Assembly (NCBI RefSeq): GCF_022429565.1 | Contig: NZ_CP092487.1 | Coordinates: forward strand, 3,118,001-3,182,000 | DNA from: Lutibacter sp. A64 | GTDB taxonomy: Bacteria > Bacteroidota > Bacteroidia > Flavobacteriales > Flavobacteriaceae | Direction of reading: 5' to 3' | Length of the DNA stretch: 64,000 nucleotides | In this document: in pieces, positions 9,172 to 18,316 of the stretch | How the letters are laid out: each line of letters opens with the position of its first letter | How positions within the stretch are numbered: position 1 is the first letter of the stretch | Notes under the pieces: generated by a model | The model's database searches: none | What the model saw: the letters and a program-made list of their open reading frames with translations, nothing else | Told to the model about the DNA's origin: nothing | Made by a program: the position numbers and the translations under genes

Positions 9172-10242
9172 TTAAGCAATAGCTTTTAAAACTTTTTCTA
9201 TCACTTTTTCTGGTGGAATACTTTGCATTACATCATTATAACCTTCGCATACTTTATTACCATAAATAGAGCAAGGTATGTTTGGGTATTTGTTTAAATC
9301 TGGTAAAATAGCGTTTTCAAAAGGTTGATTAAAAGGTGCAAAACCTGTAAACGGATGTGTAATACCCCAAATGGTTAAAGTGTTTATGCCTAACATTGCT
9401 GCAAAATGTGCATTTCCAGAATCCATACTTAACATACAGTCTAAATTAGAAATTAATGCTAGTTCTTGTTGAAGTTTAACTTTTCCGGCAATATTTATAG
9501 TGTTGTTATATTTAGTAGCAATGGCTTCTAAAATTTCAATTTCTTTTTTACCACCACCAAATAAAAGAGTTTTTATACTATTATTTTTAGACAATTTAGC
9601 AATTACTTTTTCCATTAAATCTATTGGGTACATTTTAGAATTGTATTGGGCAAAAGGAGCAATTCCAATCCATTTTTCAGATTTAGATCCTGTAATTTTT
9701 AATAACTCTTTAGAAAGTTGTTGTTTTTTTGGAAAAACCGGATTAGAAATATTTAATTTAAATCCTAAACTTCTAAAAACATCGGCATACCGTTGGTGTG
9801 TGGTTTTTAATTGTTTAAAAACCTTGTTTTTAGTTTGTGTTAAAGCGCGTTTTTCGCTTCTTCCTTTGTCTATAAAAGCTACTTTTTTAAACGAAATTCT
9901 AAAGAAAGATCGTAAAATTATAGAACGTAAAACATTGTGTAAATCTGCAACAGCATCAATATTTAAAAGCTTTAATTCTTTATAAAGTTTATAAATTCCA
10001 AAAAAACCTTTGTGCTTATTGTTAACATCTGCTGCAAAAAAATCAACATTTTTTAGATCACCAAATAGCGGTTTTAAAAAAGGTTTTGAAAGCACTGTTA
10101 TTTTAACATTCGGATGTTGTTCAATAAAAGCTCTTAGTACTGGTACGGTCATGGCTACATCTCCCATTGCAGAAAGTCTAATAACCAATAAATGTTTAGA
10201 ATTATTCAAAATATAACTACTAATATTAATAATATGCATCAA
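9172..10242 (-). CDS. glycosyltransferase family 9 (heptosyltransferase-like)
   Basis: The protein has 356 aa with the GT9/ADP-heptose:LPS heptosyltransferase signature: KHLLVIRLSAMGDVAMTVPV at the N-terminus, IGIAPFAQYNSKMYP in the middle and the nucleotide-sugar site near LLSMDSGNAHFAAMLG. It probably adds a sugar to the LPS core on the cytoplasmic face of the inner membrane. The region before KHLLVIR has no better start, so I keep the first ATG, although the leader MMHIINISSYILNNS is longer than usual. In many Flavobacteriaceae a DUF4254 gene sits beside this family; here DUF4254 is about 10 kb away at 20049. Confidence 0.88.
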   Translation of the reverse strand: MMHIINISSYILNNSKHLLVIRLSAMGDVAMTVPVLRAFIEQHPNVKITVLSKPFLKPLFGDLKNVDFFAADVNNKHKGFFGIYKLYKELKLLNIDAVADLHNVLRSIILRSFFRISFKKVAFIDKGRSEKRALTQTKNKVFKQLKTTHQRYADVFRSLGFKLNISNPVFPKKQQLSKELLKITGSKSEKWIGIAPFAQYNSKMYPIDLMEKVIAKLSKNNSIKTLLFGGGKKEIEILEAIATKYNNTINIAGKVKLQQELALISNLDCMLSMDSGNAHFAAMLGINTLTIWGITHPFTGFAPFNQPFENAILPDLNKYPNIPCSIYGNKVCEGYNDVMQSIPPEKVIEKVLKAIA

Positions 10243-10271
10243 AAGTACACAATAGTTTTAGTACAAAAAAC

Positions 10272-10309
10272 TTGTTACAATTGTATGTAGTTAAATTTGC
10301 TTAAATTTG
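10272..10309 (+). promoter_or_regulatory. candidate tandem Bacteroidetes promoter for yicC-gmk-nadD
   Basis: Two direct copies of TTAAATTTGC (10291-10300 and 10301-10310) each contain a perfect TAnnTTTG -7 box (10292-10299 and 10302-10309). TTG triplets at 10272 and 10281 lie 17 and 18 bp upstream of them as -33 elements. The yicC ATG follows 18 bp after the second box. Confidence 0.55.
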
Positions 10310-10327
10310 CCAAAATATTGAATATAG

Positions 10328-11185
10328 ATGATACAATCAATGACTGGTTACGGCAAGACCGTACTGCAACTTCCAACCAAAAAAATTACGATTGAATTAA
10401 AATCGTTAAACAGTAAAAATTTAGATTTAAATGTTCGTATCCCTGCTTATTATCGAGAAAAGGAATTGTTTATTCGAAAAAAATTAGCTTCAGCTTTGGT
10501 TAGAGGAAAAGTCGATTTTTCTATTTTTATTGAAAATAATGGCGTAGAGCTTTCATCAAAAATAAATGAAAATGTTGTAAAAGAATATATGAGTCAACTA
10601 AGAAATATAGTAGATTCTAATGAAATAGAATTGCTAAAAATGGCTGTGAAATTGCCAGATTCTTTAAAAACAGAACGCGAAGAGTTAGATGAACAAGAAT
10701 GGGAGCAAATAAATAAAGCAATTGAAAATACGGTTGCAGAAATAACAACGTATAGAGTTGACGAAGGTAAGGCTTTATTAGATGATTTTGTATTAAGAAT
10801 TTCAAGTATTGAAGAGTTACTTAAAAAAGTTGTGGATATTGATCCGCAACGTGTTGAGCAAGTTAAAGAAAGATTAAGAAAATCTATTGCAGAATTAGAA
10901 ACCAATATAGATCAAAATAGGTTTGAGCAAGAACTTATTTATTATATTGAAAAATTAGATATTACCGAAGAAAAAGTGCGATTAAAAAACCATTTAGAGT
11001 ATTTTAATAAAGCTTTAAAATCTGACGATTCTAACGGGAAAAAATTGGGATTTATTACGCAAGAAATTGGTAGAGAGATAAATACAATTGGTTCTAAATC
11101 TAACTTTGCACCTATGCAAAAACTGGTGGTTCAAATGAAAGATGAACTCGAAAAAATAAAAGAACAAAATTTAAACGTATTATAA
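10328..11185 (+). CDS. YicC/YloC family endoribonuclease
   Basis: The protein has 285 aa, the usual family length. It begins with the family hallmark MIQSMTGYGK, contains SLNSKNLDLNVRIP, and ends with the conserved C-terminal domain IGREINTIGSKSNFAPMQKLVVQMKDELEKIKEQ. YicC proteins are endoribonucleases linked to RNA turnover and stationary-phase fitness. The gene is followed 4 bp later by gmk and then nadD, a common order. Expression probably comes from the tandem -7 boxes just upstream. Confidence 0.93.
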   Translation: MIQSMTGYGKTVLQLPTKKITIELKSLNSKNLDLNVRIPAYYREKELFIRKKLASALVRGKVDFSIFIENNGVELSSKINENVVKEYMSQLRNIVDSNEIELLKMAVKLPDSLKTEREELDEQEWEQINKAIENTVAEITTYRVDEGKALLDDFVLRISSIEELLKKVVDIDPQRVEQVKERLRKSIAELETNIDQNRFEQELIYYIEKLDITEEKVRLKNHLEYFNKALKSDDSNGKKLGFITQEIGREINTIGSKSNFAPMQKLVVQMKDELEKIKEQNLNVL

Positions 11186-11189
11186 AACC

Positions 11190-11762
11190 ATGCAAAAAGA
11201 AGGGAAACTTATTGTTTTTTCGGCACCTTCAGGCTCTGGTAAAACAACAATTGTACATCATTTATTAAAACAAACTGAATTAAATTTAGATTTCTCAATT
11301 TCTGCAACTTCTCGTCCGCTTAGAGGTAAAGAAGTAGATGGAAAAGATTATTATTTTATTTCTGCTGAAGCTTTTAAAAACCATATAGATAATGATGATT
11401 TTATAGAGTGGGAAGAGGTTTATACCGATAATTACTACGGAACTTTAAAAAAAGAAGTAGAGCGTATTTGGAACTTAGGAAAACACGTGATTTTTGATAT
11501 TGATGTTGTTGGTGGGTTAAACATAAAAAAACAATTTCCAGAACAAACATTATCAGTTTTTGTACAACCACCTTCTATTGAAGAAATGGAACGCAGGTTA
11601 AGAAATAGAAAAACAGATACAGAAGAAAAAATTAAAGAACGTGTTGCAAAGGCAGCAAAAGAATTAAATTATGCTAAAGATTTTGATGTGATTTTGGTGA
11701 ATGACAACTTAGAAGAAGCAAAAAATAAGGCCTGTAAATTAATTGAAAACTTTGTAAAATAA
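11190..11762 (+). CDS. gmk: guanylate kinase
   Basis: The enzyme converts GMP to GDP with ATP in the cytoplasm. The P-loop FSAPSGSGKTT lies at residues about 10-20. The GMP-binding segment follows (ATSRPLRGKEVDGKDYYFIS, then FIEWEEVYTDNYYGT), as do the lid region (ERRLRNRKTDTEEKIKERV) and the C-terminal DFDVILVNDNLEEA. At 190 aa it has the normal length. It sits 4 bp after yicC and 4 bp before nadD, so the three genes form a tight operon. Confidence 0.97.
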   Translation: MQKEGKLIVFSAPSGSGKTTIVHHLLKQTELNLDFSISATSRPLRGKEVDGKDYYFISAEAFKNHIDNDDFIEWEEVYTDNYYGTLKKEVERIWNLGKHVIFDIDVVGGLNIKKQFPEQTLSVFVQPPSIEEMERRLRNRKTDTEEKIKERVAKAAKELNYAKDFDVILVNDNLEEAKNKACKLIENFVK

Positions 11763-11766
11763 ATAC

Positions 11767-12348
11767 ATGAAAGTAGGACTATTTTTTGGAACCTTTAATC
11801 CAATTCATATTGGACATTTAATAATTGCAAATTATATGGCTGAATTTTCAGATTTAGACCAAGTTTGGTTTGTAATAACACCACTAAGTCCGTTTAAGCA
11901 AAAAAAGTCTATGCTAGATAATATTCATAGGCTAGCACTTGCAGATATTGCTGTTGAAGAATATTCAAAATTAGAAACATCAAACATAGAATTTAAATTA
12001 CCGCAACCAAATTATACCATTAATACATTAATACATATTGAAGAAAAATATCCAAAGCATCAATTTTGTTTAATAATGGGTGAAGACAATTTAAAAGGGT
12101 TTCATAAATGGAAAAATTACGAAACCATTTTAAAGAATTACGAGTTATATGTATATCCTAGAATTTCAGATGGAGCAGTAGAAAGTGAGTTTTTAAAACA
12201 CCCACATGTGCATAGGGTAGATGCTCCAATTGTTCAAGTTTCTTCAACATTTATTAGAAAAAGTATTAAAGCTAAAAAAGATATTAGAATAATGCTAACA
12301 CCAAATGTTTGGAAATATATTGATGAAATGAACTTCTATAAAAAATAA
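11767..12348 (+). CDS. nadD: nicotinate-nucleotide adenylyltransferase
   Basis: The enzyme makes deamido-NAD from nicotinate mononucleotide and ATP. The adenylyltransferase motif GTFNPIHIGHL lies at residues 8-18 (GxFxPxHxGH). The NadD-type IMGEDNLKGFHKWKNYE segment and the C-terminal SSTFIRKSIKAKKDI (ISSTxIR) motif are both present. The length of 193 aa is typical. It is the last gene of the yicC-gmk-nadD run; the next gene starts 85 bp later behind its own possible -7 box. Confidence 0.96.
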   Translation: MKVGLFFGTFNPIHIGHLIIANYMAEFSDLDQVWFVITPLSPFKQKKSMLDNIHRLALADIAVEEYSKLETSNIEFKLPQPNYTINTLIHIEEKYPKHQFCLIMGEDNLKGFHKWKNYETILKNYELYVYPRISDGAVESEFLKHPHVHRVDAPIVQVSSTFIRKSIKAKKDIRIMLTPNVWKYIDEMNFYKK

Positions 12349-12411
12349 TTTTGGCTTAGATTTAACACTCAAATCTATACACTCTAAAATTAATTAAACA
12401 AAATTTCGTTG

Positions 12412-12419
12412 TATATTTG
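12412..12419 (+). promoter_or_regulatory. candidate -7 box TATATTTG for the M23/GH3 pair
   Basis: A perfect TAnnTTTG lies 14 bp before the ATG at 12434. No clear TTTG -33 element is visible at the usual 17-23 bp spacing, so this is only a moderate call. Confidence 0.4.
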
Positions 12420-12433
12420 TTTCAATTCAAACT

Positions 12434-13303
12434 ATGGCAAAAAAACCTAAAAATAAAGGGCGGTTTAGACAAAAACTAATTAATAAGTATCGTTTGGTTA
12501 TTTTAAATGAAGATACTTTTGAAGAAAAAGTATCCTTTAAATTATCACGATTAAACGTATTTGTTTTTGGAGGTTTATTTTCTGTTTTATTAATTATTGG
12601 AACCATATTTTTAATTGCTTTTACGCAATTAAGAGAGTATATTCCTGGGTATTCTTCAACCCAATTAAAGCGAGATGCAACACAATTAATTTATAAAGTA
12701 GATTCTTTAGAGCAGGTTTTAAAAGTAAATAATTTGTATATTCAAAAAGTTAGAGATTTATTAACTGGAGAAATAACCGAAGTTCAATTTGATAAAGATT
12801 CGGTGCTACAAACCATACAATTTGATAAAGATTCTGTAAATTTAAATCCCTCTGAAGCAGATTTAGAATTTAGATTAGATGTAGAAAGAGCAGATAGATA
12901 TAGTATTTTTGATGAGGCAACAAAAAAAGCAGATATAGTATTTTTTGCGCCAGTTGTAGGTACTTTAACAGATGGTTACGACCCAAAAACAAAACACTTT
13001 GCGGTAGATATTGCAGTTGAAATGGGTACACCTGTTAAATCTGTAGCAGACGGAACTGTAATTTTTTCAGCTTGGACTTCAGAAACCGGACATGTTATTA
13101 TTGTAAAACATTCTGGTGGATTTATATCTGTTTACAAACACAATACGGCAATACATAAAGAACAAGGCGATTTAGTAAAATCTGGAGAGGTAATTGCTTC
13201 TGCTGGAAACGCAGGAGAATATAGTACAGGACCACATTTACATTTCGAACTTTGGAATGAAGGGTATCCCGTTAACCCTGTTAATTATATTGATTTTGAA
13301 TAA
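12434..13303 (+). CDS. M23 family metallopeptidase with N-terminal membrane anchor
   Basis: The protein has 289 aa. A basic cytoplasmic N-terminus (MAKKPKNKGRFRQK) is followed by one transmembrane segment (about residues 38-60), a coiled-coil-prone linker and a C-terminal LytM/M23 domain. Zinc ligands are visible as KHFAVDIA (His, Asp) and GPHLHFELW (HxH), so it may be catalytically competent as a periplasmic peptidoglycan endopeptidase or an envelope scaffold protein. Only 2 bp separate its stop from the GH3-family gene, indicating co-transcription. A second M23 protein of the same design is at 60162. Confidence 0.92.
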   Translation: MAKKPKNKGRFRQKLINKYRLVILNEDTFEEKVSFKLSRLNVFVFGGLFSVLLIIGTIFLIAFTQLREYIPGYSSTQLKRDATQLIYKVDSLEQVLKVNNLYIQKVRDLLTGEITEVQFDKDSVLQTIQFDKDSVNLNPSEADLEFRLDVERADRYSIFDEATKKADIVFFAPVVGTLTDGYDPKTKHFAVDIAVEMGTPVKSVADGTVIFSAWTSETGHVIIVKHSGGFISVYKHNTAIHKEQGDLVKSGEVIASAGNAGEYSTGPHLHFELWNEGYPVNPVNYIDFE

Positions 13304-13305
13304 CT

Positions 13306-14802
13306 ATGAGTATTAAGTCTATTTTAGCAAAACCATTTGCAAAACTTGTAACTAATAAATTTTATAAAGAAAGTAATAATGCTGTAGAAGTTCAGCAAAA
13401 AGTATTTAATAAATTAGTTAAACAAGCTAAAAATACTGCTTTTGGAAAAGATCATAATTTTGATAAAATTAAAAACTATCAAGACTTTAAAAGTCAGGTT
13501 CCAATTAGAGATTATGAAGATTTAAAACCTTATATAAATAGAGTAGTTGCTGGAGAATCTGATGTTTTATGGAAAGGAAAACCGCTTTATTTTGCTAAAA
13601 CATCGGGTACAACATCTGGTACAAAATATATTCCGTTAACAAAAGAGTCTATGCCAATGCATATAAATGCGGCTAGAAATTCACTCTTATTGTATATAAA
13701 TGAAACTAAAAAAACAGACTTTTTAAATGGTAAAATGATTTTTCTACAAGGAAGTCCAGAATTAAAAGAAAAGAACGGAATTAATGTAGGTAGATTATCA
13801 GGTATAACCGCGCACTATATACCTCAATATTTAACAAAAAATAGATTGCCAAGCTGGGAAACCAATTGTATTGAAGATTGGGAACAAAAGATTGAAGCAA
13901 TTATAGATGAAACTATAAATGAAGATATGACTCTTATTGGAGGAATACCTCCTTGGGTGCAAATGTATTTTGAAAGAATTGTAGCGCGTACAGGTAAAAA
14001 GGTAGGTGAGGTTTTTCCAAACTTTAATTTATTTGCTTACGGAGGTGTTAATTTTGAACCATACAGAAATAAATTTGAAGAATTAATTGGTAGAAAAATA
14101 GATGCAATAGAAATGTATCCAGCTTCTGAAGGGTTTATTGCGTATCAAGATGCTCAAGATGAAAAAGCAATGATGCTTTTAGTAAATAATGGAATGTTTT
14201 ATGAATTTATTCCTTCTGAAGAATTTTTTAATGAAAACCCAACTAGAGTTTCATTAGCAGATGTAAAATTAGGTGTAAATTATGTGATTATTTTAAATAC
14301 TAATGCTGGTCTTTGGGGTTATAATATTGGAGATACTATTGAGTTTTTATCTATTAATCCACCAAGAATTGTAGTTACAGGAAGAATAAAACACTTTATT
14401 TCTGCTTTTGGAGAGCACGTAATTGGTAAAGAAATTGAAGATTCTATAAATGCACATACGGTTGGTACAGAGATTAGTGTTAGCGAATTTACAGTAGCGC
14501 CACAAATTACACCACAAACTGGCTTACCATACCACCAGTGGTTTATAGAATTTGATAAAAAACCAAGTGATATGGAAGAATTTGCCAAAAAAATTGATGC
14601 AACTTTGCAGCAACAAAACAGCTATTATTTCGACTTAATAGATGGTAAAATTTTACAACCATTAAAAATTACAGTAATTGAAAAAGGCGGTTTTAATAAA
14701 TATATGAAGTCTGTTGGTAAATTAGGTGGGCAAAATAAAGTGCCGCGTCTAGCTAACGATAGAAAAATTGCTGATGCATTAATGGAATTTGAAGAGAAAT
14801 AA
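13306..14802 (+). CDS. GH3 auxin-responsive promoter family protein (acyl-adenylating enzyme)
   Basis: The protein has 498 aa and full-length GH3 architecture. The P-loop-like AMP motif is KTSGTTSGTKYIPLT (about residues 100-114), followed by FAYGGVNFEPYR, EMYPASEGFIAYQD and VTGRIKHFISAFGEHV, the adenylate-forming signatures. Plant GH3 enzymes conjugate amino acids to auxin or jasmonate; the bacterial substrate is not established. It is translationally close to the upstream M23 gene (2-bp gap). A bidirectional hairpin terminator follows at 14869. Confidence 0.92.
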   Translation: MSIKSILAKPFAKLVTNKFYKESNNAVEVQQKVFNKLVKQAKNTAFGKDHNFDKIKNYQDFKSQVPIRDYEDLKPYINRVVAGESDVLWKGKPLYFAKTSGTTSGTKYIPLTKESMPMHINAARNSLLLYINETKKTDFLNGKMIFLQGSPELKEKNGINVGRLSGITAHYIPQYLTKNRLPSWETNCIEDWEQKIEAIIDETINEDMTLIGGIPPWVQMYFERIVARTGKKVGEVFPNFNLFAYGGVNFEPYRNKFEELIGRKIDAIEMYPASEGFIAYQDAQDEKAMMLLVNNGMFYEFIPSEEFFNENPTRVSLADVKLGVNYVIILNTNAGLWGYNIGDTIEFLSINPPRIVVTGRIKHFISAFGEHVIGKEIEDSINAHTVGTEISVSEFTVAPQITPQTGLPYHQWFIEFDKKPSDMEEFAKKIDATLQQQNSYYFDLIDGKILQPLKITVIEKGGFNKYMKSVGKLGGQNKVPRLANDRKIADALMEFEEK

Positions 14803-14868
14803 ATAAAATTTAATTGCTTGTAAAGTTTATAATATTAAACGCTAGAGAGTAAAAATAGTTATAAAAAT

Positions 14869-14899
14869 GAAAAGGGTTCGCAACTTGCGAACCCTTTTC
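14869..14899. terminator. bidirectional rho-independent terminator (GH3 gene / mscL)
   Basis: A perfect inverted repeat (GAAAAGGGTTCGCAA, one base, TTGCGAACCCTTTTC) lies between the convergent stops at 14802 and 14935. It has A/T-rich flanks that serve both directions. Confidence 0.85.
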
Positions 14900-14934
14900 G
14901 AATTAAAGAAAGTTTGGTTAAATTTCTTTAGTTA

Positions 14935-15345
14935 TTATTTTTTAGCTAATAAATCTCTTATTTCAGCTAATAAGTCTTCTTGAGAAGGTCCTTTTGGCTC
15001 TTCTGGAGCAGGTTCTTCTTTTTTCTTAGTAGCATTAATTCCTTTTATCATCATAAACATTACAAAAGCAACAATAATAAAATCAATTACATTTGTTAAA
15101 AAATCACCATATAAAACGGCAACTTCGCCAACAACTTTACCAGCATCATCTGCAACCCCTTCTTTTATAATATACTTTAAATCTTTTAGGTCTGAATTAA
15201 ATAATAACCCAATAAGTGGAGAAACAATACCTCCAGTAAATGAAGTTACAACACTTTTAAATGCTGCGCCCATAACAAAACCAACTGCAATATCAACAAG
15301 GTTTCCCTTCATTGCAAAGTCTTTAAATTCTTTTAACATTCCCAT
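14935..15345 (-). CDS. mscL: large-conductance mechanosensitive channel MscL
   Basis: MscL is the inner-membrane pentameric channel that opens under turgor stress and releases solutes during hypo-osmotic shock. The signature FKDFAMKGNLVDIAVGFVMG covers the N-terminal helix and start of TM1. TM2 is around FIIVAFVMFMMIKGI, followed by a charged C-terminal helix (EEPKGPSQEDLLAEIRDLLAKK). The length of 136 aa is typical. It is preceded on the same strand by alr, but a promoter-like TTTG-N22-TACTTTAG in the gap suggests separate expression. Confidence 0.97.
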   Translation of the reverse strand: MGMLKEFKDFAMKGNLVDIAVGFVMGAAFKSVVTSFTGGIVSPLIGLLFNSDLKDLKYIIKEGVADDAGKVVGEVAVLYGDFLTNVIDFIIVAFVMFMMIKGINATKKKEEPAPEEPKGPSQEDLLAEIRDLLAKK

Positions 15346-15376
15346 TTTTATAATTTTTAGATACTAATTAGTGATG

Positions 15377-15410
15377 CTAAAGTAATAAATTTTTTTATAG
15401 CATTAACAAA
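15377..15410 (-). promoter_or_regulatory. candidate mscL promoter (TTTG-N22-TACTTTAG)
   Basis: On the minus strand the -33 TTTG is the complement of CAAA at 15407-15410, inside the last codons of alr. The -7 box TACTTTAG is the complement of 15377-15384. The spacing of 22 bp fits; the -7 box has one mismatch to TAnnTTTG. Confidence 0.4.
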
Positions 15411-16512
15411 TTTTTAACAAACGTCTTATTCTTTGAGAGATTGCAGTTAGAATTTCATACGGAATAGTGTGTATTGCTGCTGCTAATGTTTCAATATGAA
15501 ATTGGTCTTTATAAACTAAAACTTCATCACCTTCAAAACAATCTATATTTGTAACATCAACCATAATCATATCCATACAAACATTTCCAAGAATAGGAGC
15601 TTTTGTATTGTTAATATAAACAAAACCCTTGCCATTATGTAATTGTCTAGAAATTCCATCAGCGTGGCCAATTGGTATAGTGGCTGTTTTTATAGTTGAA
15701 TTTGCTTTAAAAGCTCGGTTATAACCAATGGTTTCACCTTTTTCAATAGTATGAATTTGAGAAATTACAGATTTTAAAGTCAATACGTTTTTTAACTGTT
15801 TGGTGTATTTGTCTTCATTTCCAAAACCAAACAAACCAATTCCTAATCGTACCATATCAAACTGAGCTTCGTTCGCATAATTTATAATACCCGAAGTATT
15901 TAGCATATGCTTAAAAGGTATGTTTGGTAATTTACTGGTAAGTGTTGCTGCTAGTGTGTTAAAAGTAGTAATTTGTTGCAAGGTAAATGCATGCTCATTT
16001 AAATCTTCACTAGCTGCTATATGAGAAAATACAGAAGCTATTTTTACAGCAGTTTGGTTGTTTACCAGGTTGCTAATTTCTGCAATTGATGTTTCTGTAA
16101 AACCCAATCTGTTTAAACCAGTATTAAATTTAATATGAATAGGGTAATTTTTAAGATTTAAAGTAGAAGCAGTGTCTATAAAAGCTTTTAAAATATTTAT
16201 GCTATAGATATTTGGCTCTAAATTAAAACGAATTATTTTTTCAATATTTACTTTTTGAGGGTGTAATACTAAAATTGGAGTTTTAATGCCGGCATTGCGT
16301 AGTGCAATACCTTCATCTAAATATGCAACTGCAAAGTAAGCTACTTTTGGAGCTAAATGTTTTGCAATTTCTACGGCGCTTGATCCATAACCAAAAGCTT
16401 TAACTACTATAAGAATATTAGTAGAAGGTTTAAGTTTAGATTTAAAAAATTCTAGATTAAAATCAATAGCATTAAAATCTATTTCAAGCACAGAAACGTG
16501 GTTATTTTCCAT
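15403..16512 (-). CDS. alr: alanine racemase
   Basis: This PLP enzyme interconverts L- and D-alanine for peptidoglycan. The PLP lysine is Lys38 in [10 protein letters not shown]; the usual family motif is KAxAYG, so the Gly for Ala is a mild variation. The second catalytic Tyr lies in [10 protein letters not shown], and the C-terminal domain has [13 protein letters not shown]. At 369 aa it is a stand-alone enzyme, without the MurF fusion found in many Bacteroidetes. Its start overlaps the 3' end of tdk by 11 bp, indicating a tdk-alr transcriptional unit. Confidence 0.94.
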   Translation of the reverse strand: MENNHVSVLEIDFNAIDFNLEFFKSKLKPSTNILIVVKAFGYGSSAVEIAKHLAPKVAYFAVAYLDEGIALRNAGIKTPILVLHPQKVNIEKIIRFNLEPNIYSINILKAFIDTASTLNLKNYPIHIKFNTGLNRLGFTETSIAEISNLVNNQTAVKIASVFSHIAASEDLNEHAFTLQQITTFNTLAATLTSKLPNIPFKHMLNTSGIINYANEAQFDMVRLGIGLFGFGNEDKYTKQLKNVLTLKSVISQIHTIEKGETIGYNRAFKANSTIKTATIPIGHADGISRQLHNGKGFVYINNTKAPILGNVCMDMIMVDVTNIDCFEGDEVLVYKDQFHIETLAAAIHTIPYEILTAISQRIRRLLKIC

Positions 16513-17122
16513 CTTTTTTATGTTGTTCTGCTTTTGTTTTTTTTTCTTCTTGTAGTGCTTTGTAGTATGCAGCTCTACTTAAAGGTTCGTATTCTTGTGT
16601 TTCACCTAATAAAACCAAATCTTCACTAGCGGTAGTTCTGTGGCTAAAATGTGCTAAATTTCCAGTTCGTGTACAAACAGCATGTACTTTAGTAACATAT
16701 TCTGCGGTTGCCATAAGTGCAGGCATTGGTCCAAACGGATTTCCTTTAAAATCCATATCTAATCCAGCAACAATTACCCGAATACCTCGGTTTGCTAAAT
16801 CATTACAAACAGCTACAATTTCATCATCAAAAAATTGTGCTTCATCAATACCTACAACTTCAACATCGGTTGCTAAAAGTCTTATATTTCCAGAAGAAGG
16901 TACAGGTGTTGAGCGAATTTCATTAGAATCATGAGAAACTACTTTTTCCTCATCGTACCTTGTATCTATTTCGGGTTTAAAAATTTCTACTTTTTGTTTT
17001 GCAAACTGGGCGCGTTTTAACCTGCGGATTAGTTCTTCTGTTTTACCAGAAAACATAGATCCACAAATAACTTCTATCCAGCCAAATTGTTCGGTATGAT
17101 TTACTGTATTTTCAAGAAACAT
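16502..17122 (-). CDS. tdk: thymidine kinase (type II/TK1-like)
   Basis: The enzyme phosphorylates thymidine to dTMP in the salvage pathway. The P-loop is [15 protein letters not shown], the Walker B-like site is [12 protein letters not shown], and the lasso/thymidine-binding segment includes [20 protein letters not shown]. At 206 aa it is TK1-sized. The C-terminus is Lys/Glu-rich. The gene overlaps alr by 11 bp. It is divergent from the hypothetical gene at 17300 over a 177-bp AT-rich gap. Confidence 0.96.
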   Translation of the reverse strand: MFLENTVNHTEQFGWIEVICGSMFSGKTEELIRRLKRAQFAKQKVEIFKPEIDTRYDEEKVVSHDSNEIRSTPVPSSGNIRLLATDVEVVGIDEAQFFDDEIVAVCNDLANRGIRVIVAGLDMDFKGNPFGPMPALMATAEYVTKVHAVCTRTGNLAHFSHRTTASEDLVLLGETQEYEPLSRAAYYKALQEEKKTKAEQHKKDGK

Positions 17123-17299
17123 TTTGTAATTTCACGCTTCAAAGGTTATTGTATTTTTTTTGTTAAAAACGAATGCAATACTTAAAAGTATATTTTTTCG
17201 AATTAAATAGTTTAATTTGTAATACAGAAATTACTGTTTTCTGAATTCGTACAAATTTATTAAAAATAACACATCAATAATCAATAAAGATATCAACTT

Positions 17300-18130
17300 A
17301 TGCACAAAAAATTAGAAGCTGAATTAGAGCGTCTGGCACATAGTATTTTAGAACTAAAAAATAATGATGTAACTATTTTGCATAAAAAGGCACATGCTAT
17401 TTACGAAAAATTAACAATTTTAAAATTTGTTGAAGAAAATTTAAATAGTTCAAATAATTTTGAAGAAGTTGATACGCAGTCTGAAAATGTTGTTAAAGAA
17501 ACTGTTGAAGATGTAAAGGAAATGCCAAAAATAGAAGAATCAGTAGCACCAACTTTAGCTAAAGAACCTGAAATTACCAATACGGTAGCTTCTATTGTTG
17601 AAGTAGCAAAAGAGTTAGAAGAAACACCTGCTTTAATTGAAAAAGAACAATTAGAGTTTTCTATTGAAGATACTCCACCAGTTAAAGAAGAGGTAAATAC
17701 AGCTTCTAAAGAAGTTATTGAAGAGGTTGTTGAAAAAGTAGCTGTTCCAAAAATTACTTTAGAAGAAGAATTTAAAGATGCTATTTCTGCAGATGTTGCA
17801 ACCAATCTTTTTGAAAAAGCAACTAAAGAAAATCCAGTTGTTAAAGAGACTCCAACTCCGGTTGTTTCAGAAAAGAAACGCTCTATAAATGATACATTAT
17901 TTAAAAGTAATTTACAAATAGGTTTAAATGATAGAATTGCATTTGTAAAACATTTATTTGAAGGAAGTCAAGAAGATTTTAATAGAGTCTTGTCGCAATT
18001 AAACTCATTTAAAACAGAACAGGAAGCTAAAGACTTTTTAAATAATTTTGTAAAACCTGATTATAATTGGGACGATAAACAAGAATATGAACAACGTTTA
18101 ATAGATCTTATAGAACGTAAGTTTTTGTAG
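17300..18130 (+). CDS. conserved hypothetical protein with acidic, low-complexity middle region
   Basis: I cannot assign a function. The 276-aa protein has three parts. A helical N-terminus (about residues 1-50, KLEAELERLAHSILELKN) comes first. A Glu/Val/Thr/Pro-rich, probably disordered middle follows (about 55-195). The ordered C-terminal domain (about 198-276) contains SINDTLFKSNLQIGLNDRIA, HLFEGSQEDFNRVLSQLNSF and PDYNWDDKQEYEQRLIDLIE. No signal peptide or membrane segment is visible. The C-terminal block looks like a conserved flavobacterial domain. It is a single gene, divergent from tdk. Confidence 0.8.
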   Translation: MHKKLEAELERLAHSILELKNNDVTILHKKAHAIYEKLTILKFVEENLNSSNNFEEVDTQSENVVKETVEDVKEMPKIEESVAPTLAKEPEITNTVASIVEVAKELEETPALIEKEQLEFSIEDTPPVKEEVNTASKEVIEEVVEKVAVPKITLEEEFKDAISADVATNLFEKATKENPVVKETPTPVVSEKKRSINDTLFKSNLQIGLNDRIAFVKHLFEGSQEDFNRVLSQLNSFKTEQEAKDFLNNFVKPDYNWDDKQEYEQRLIDLIERKFL

Positions 18131-18160
18131 GTTGATATAGTCTCATAATCTATTAATAGT

Positions 18161-18262
18161 CGTTATGCTGAACTTGTTTCAGCATCTCATTTCTTTTTTT
18201 ACTAGAGAATGTGAGTTTTTCTTAAAAGGAGGTATGAATTCCTATTTTCACAGGAATGACAG
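18161..18262. repeat. second copy of the CGTCATTC/CAGGAATGAC intergenic repeat
   Basis: The left part (18161-18190) contains a hairpin ATGCTGAA-CTTG-TTTCAGCAT and resembles the left arm at 7232. The right part (about 18239-18259) is TCCTattttcacAGGAATGAC, a half copy of the 7151 element. Between them is a TCTCATT...GAATGTGAG imperfect pairing. It sits just before the possible restriction-modification pair. Confidence 0.6.
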
Positions 18263-18280
18263 ATTAGAGATATTACTTCC

Positions 18281-18312
18281 TTTGCTTCACAAAATCATTT
18301 TTACTAAATTAG
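18281..18312 (+). promoter_or_regulatory. candidate promoter of the restriction-modification-like pair
   Basis: TTTG at 18281-18284 and TAAATTAG at 18305-18312 are 20 bp apart. The ATG follows only four bases after the -7 box, so the transcript may be nearly leaderless. The -7 box has one mismatch. Confidence 0.4.
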
Positions 18313-18316
18313 TAGA

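Noticed and set aside
9500..9985. 161-aa open frame opposite the GT9 gene
   Set aside because: It is fully antisense to a clear glycosyltransferase, and its translation has no recognisable domain or signal; antisense frames are common in AT-rich genes.
17401..17805. 134-aa Ser/Thr-rich open frame opposite the hypothetical gene at 17300
   Set aside because: It is the mirror of the acidic low-complexity region (Glu codons read as Ser/Phe), so it is an artefact.
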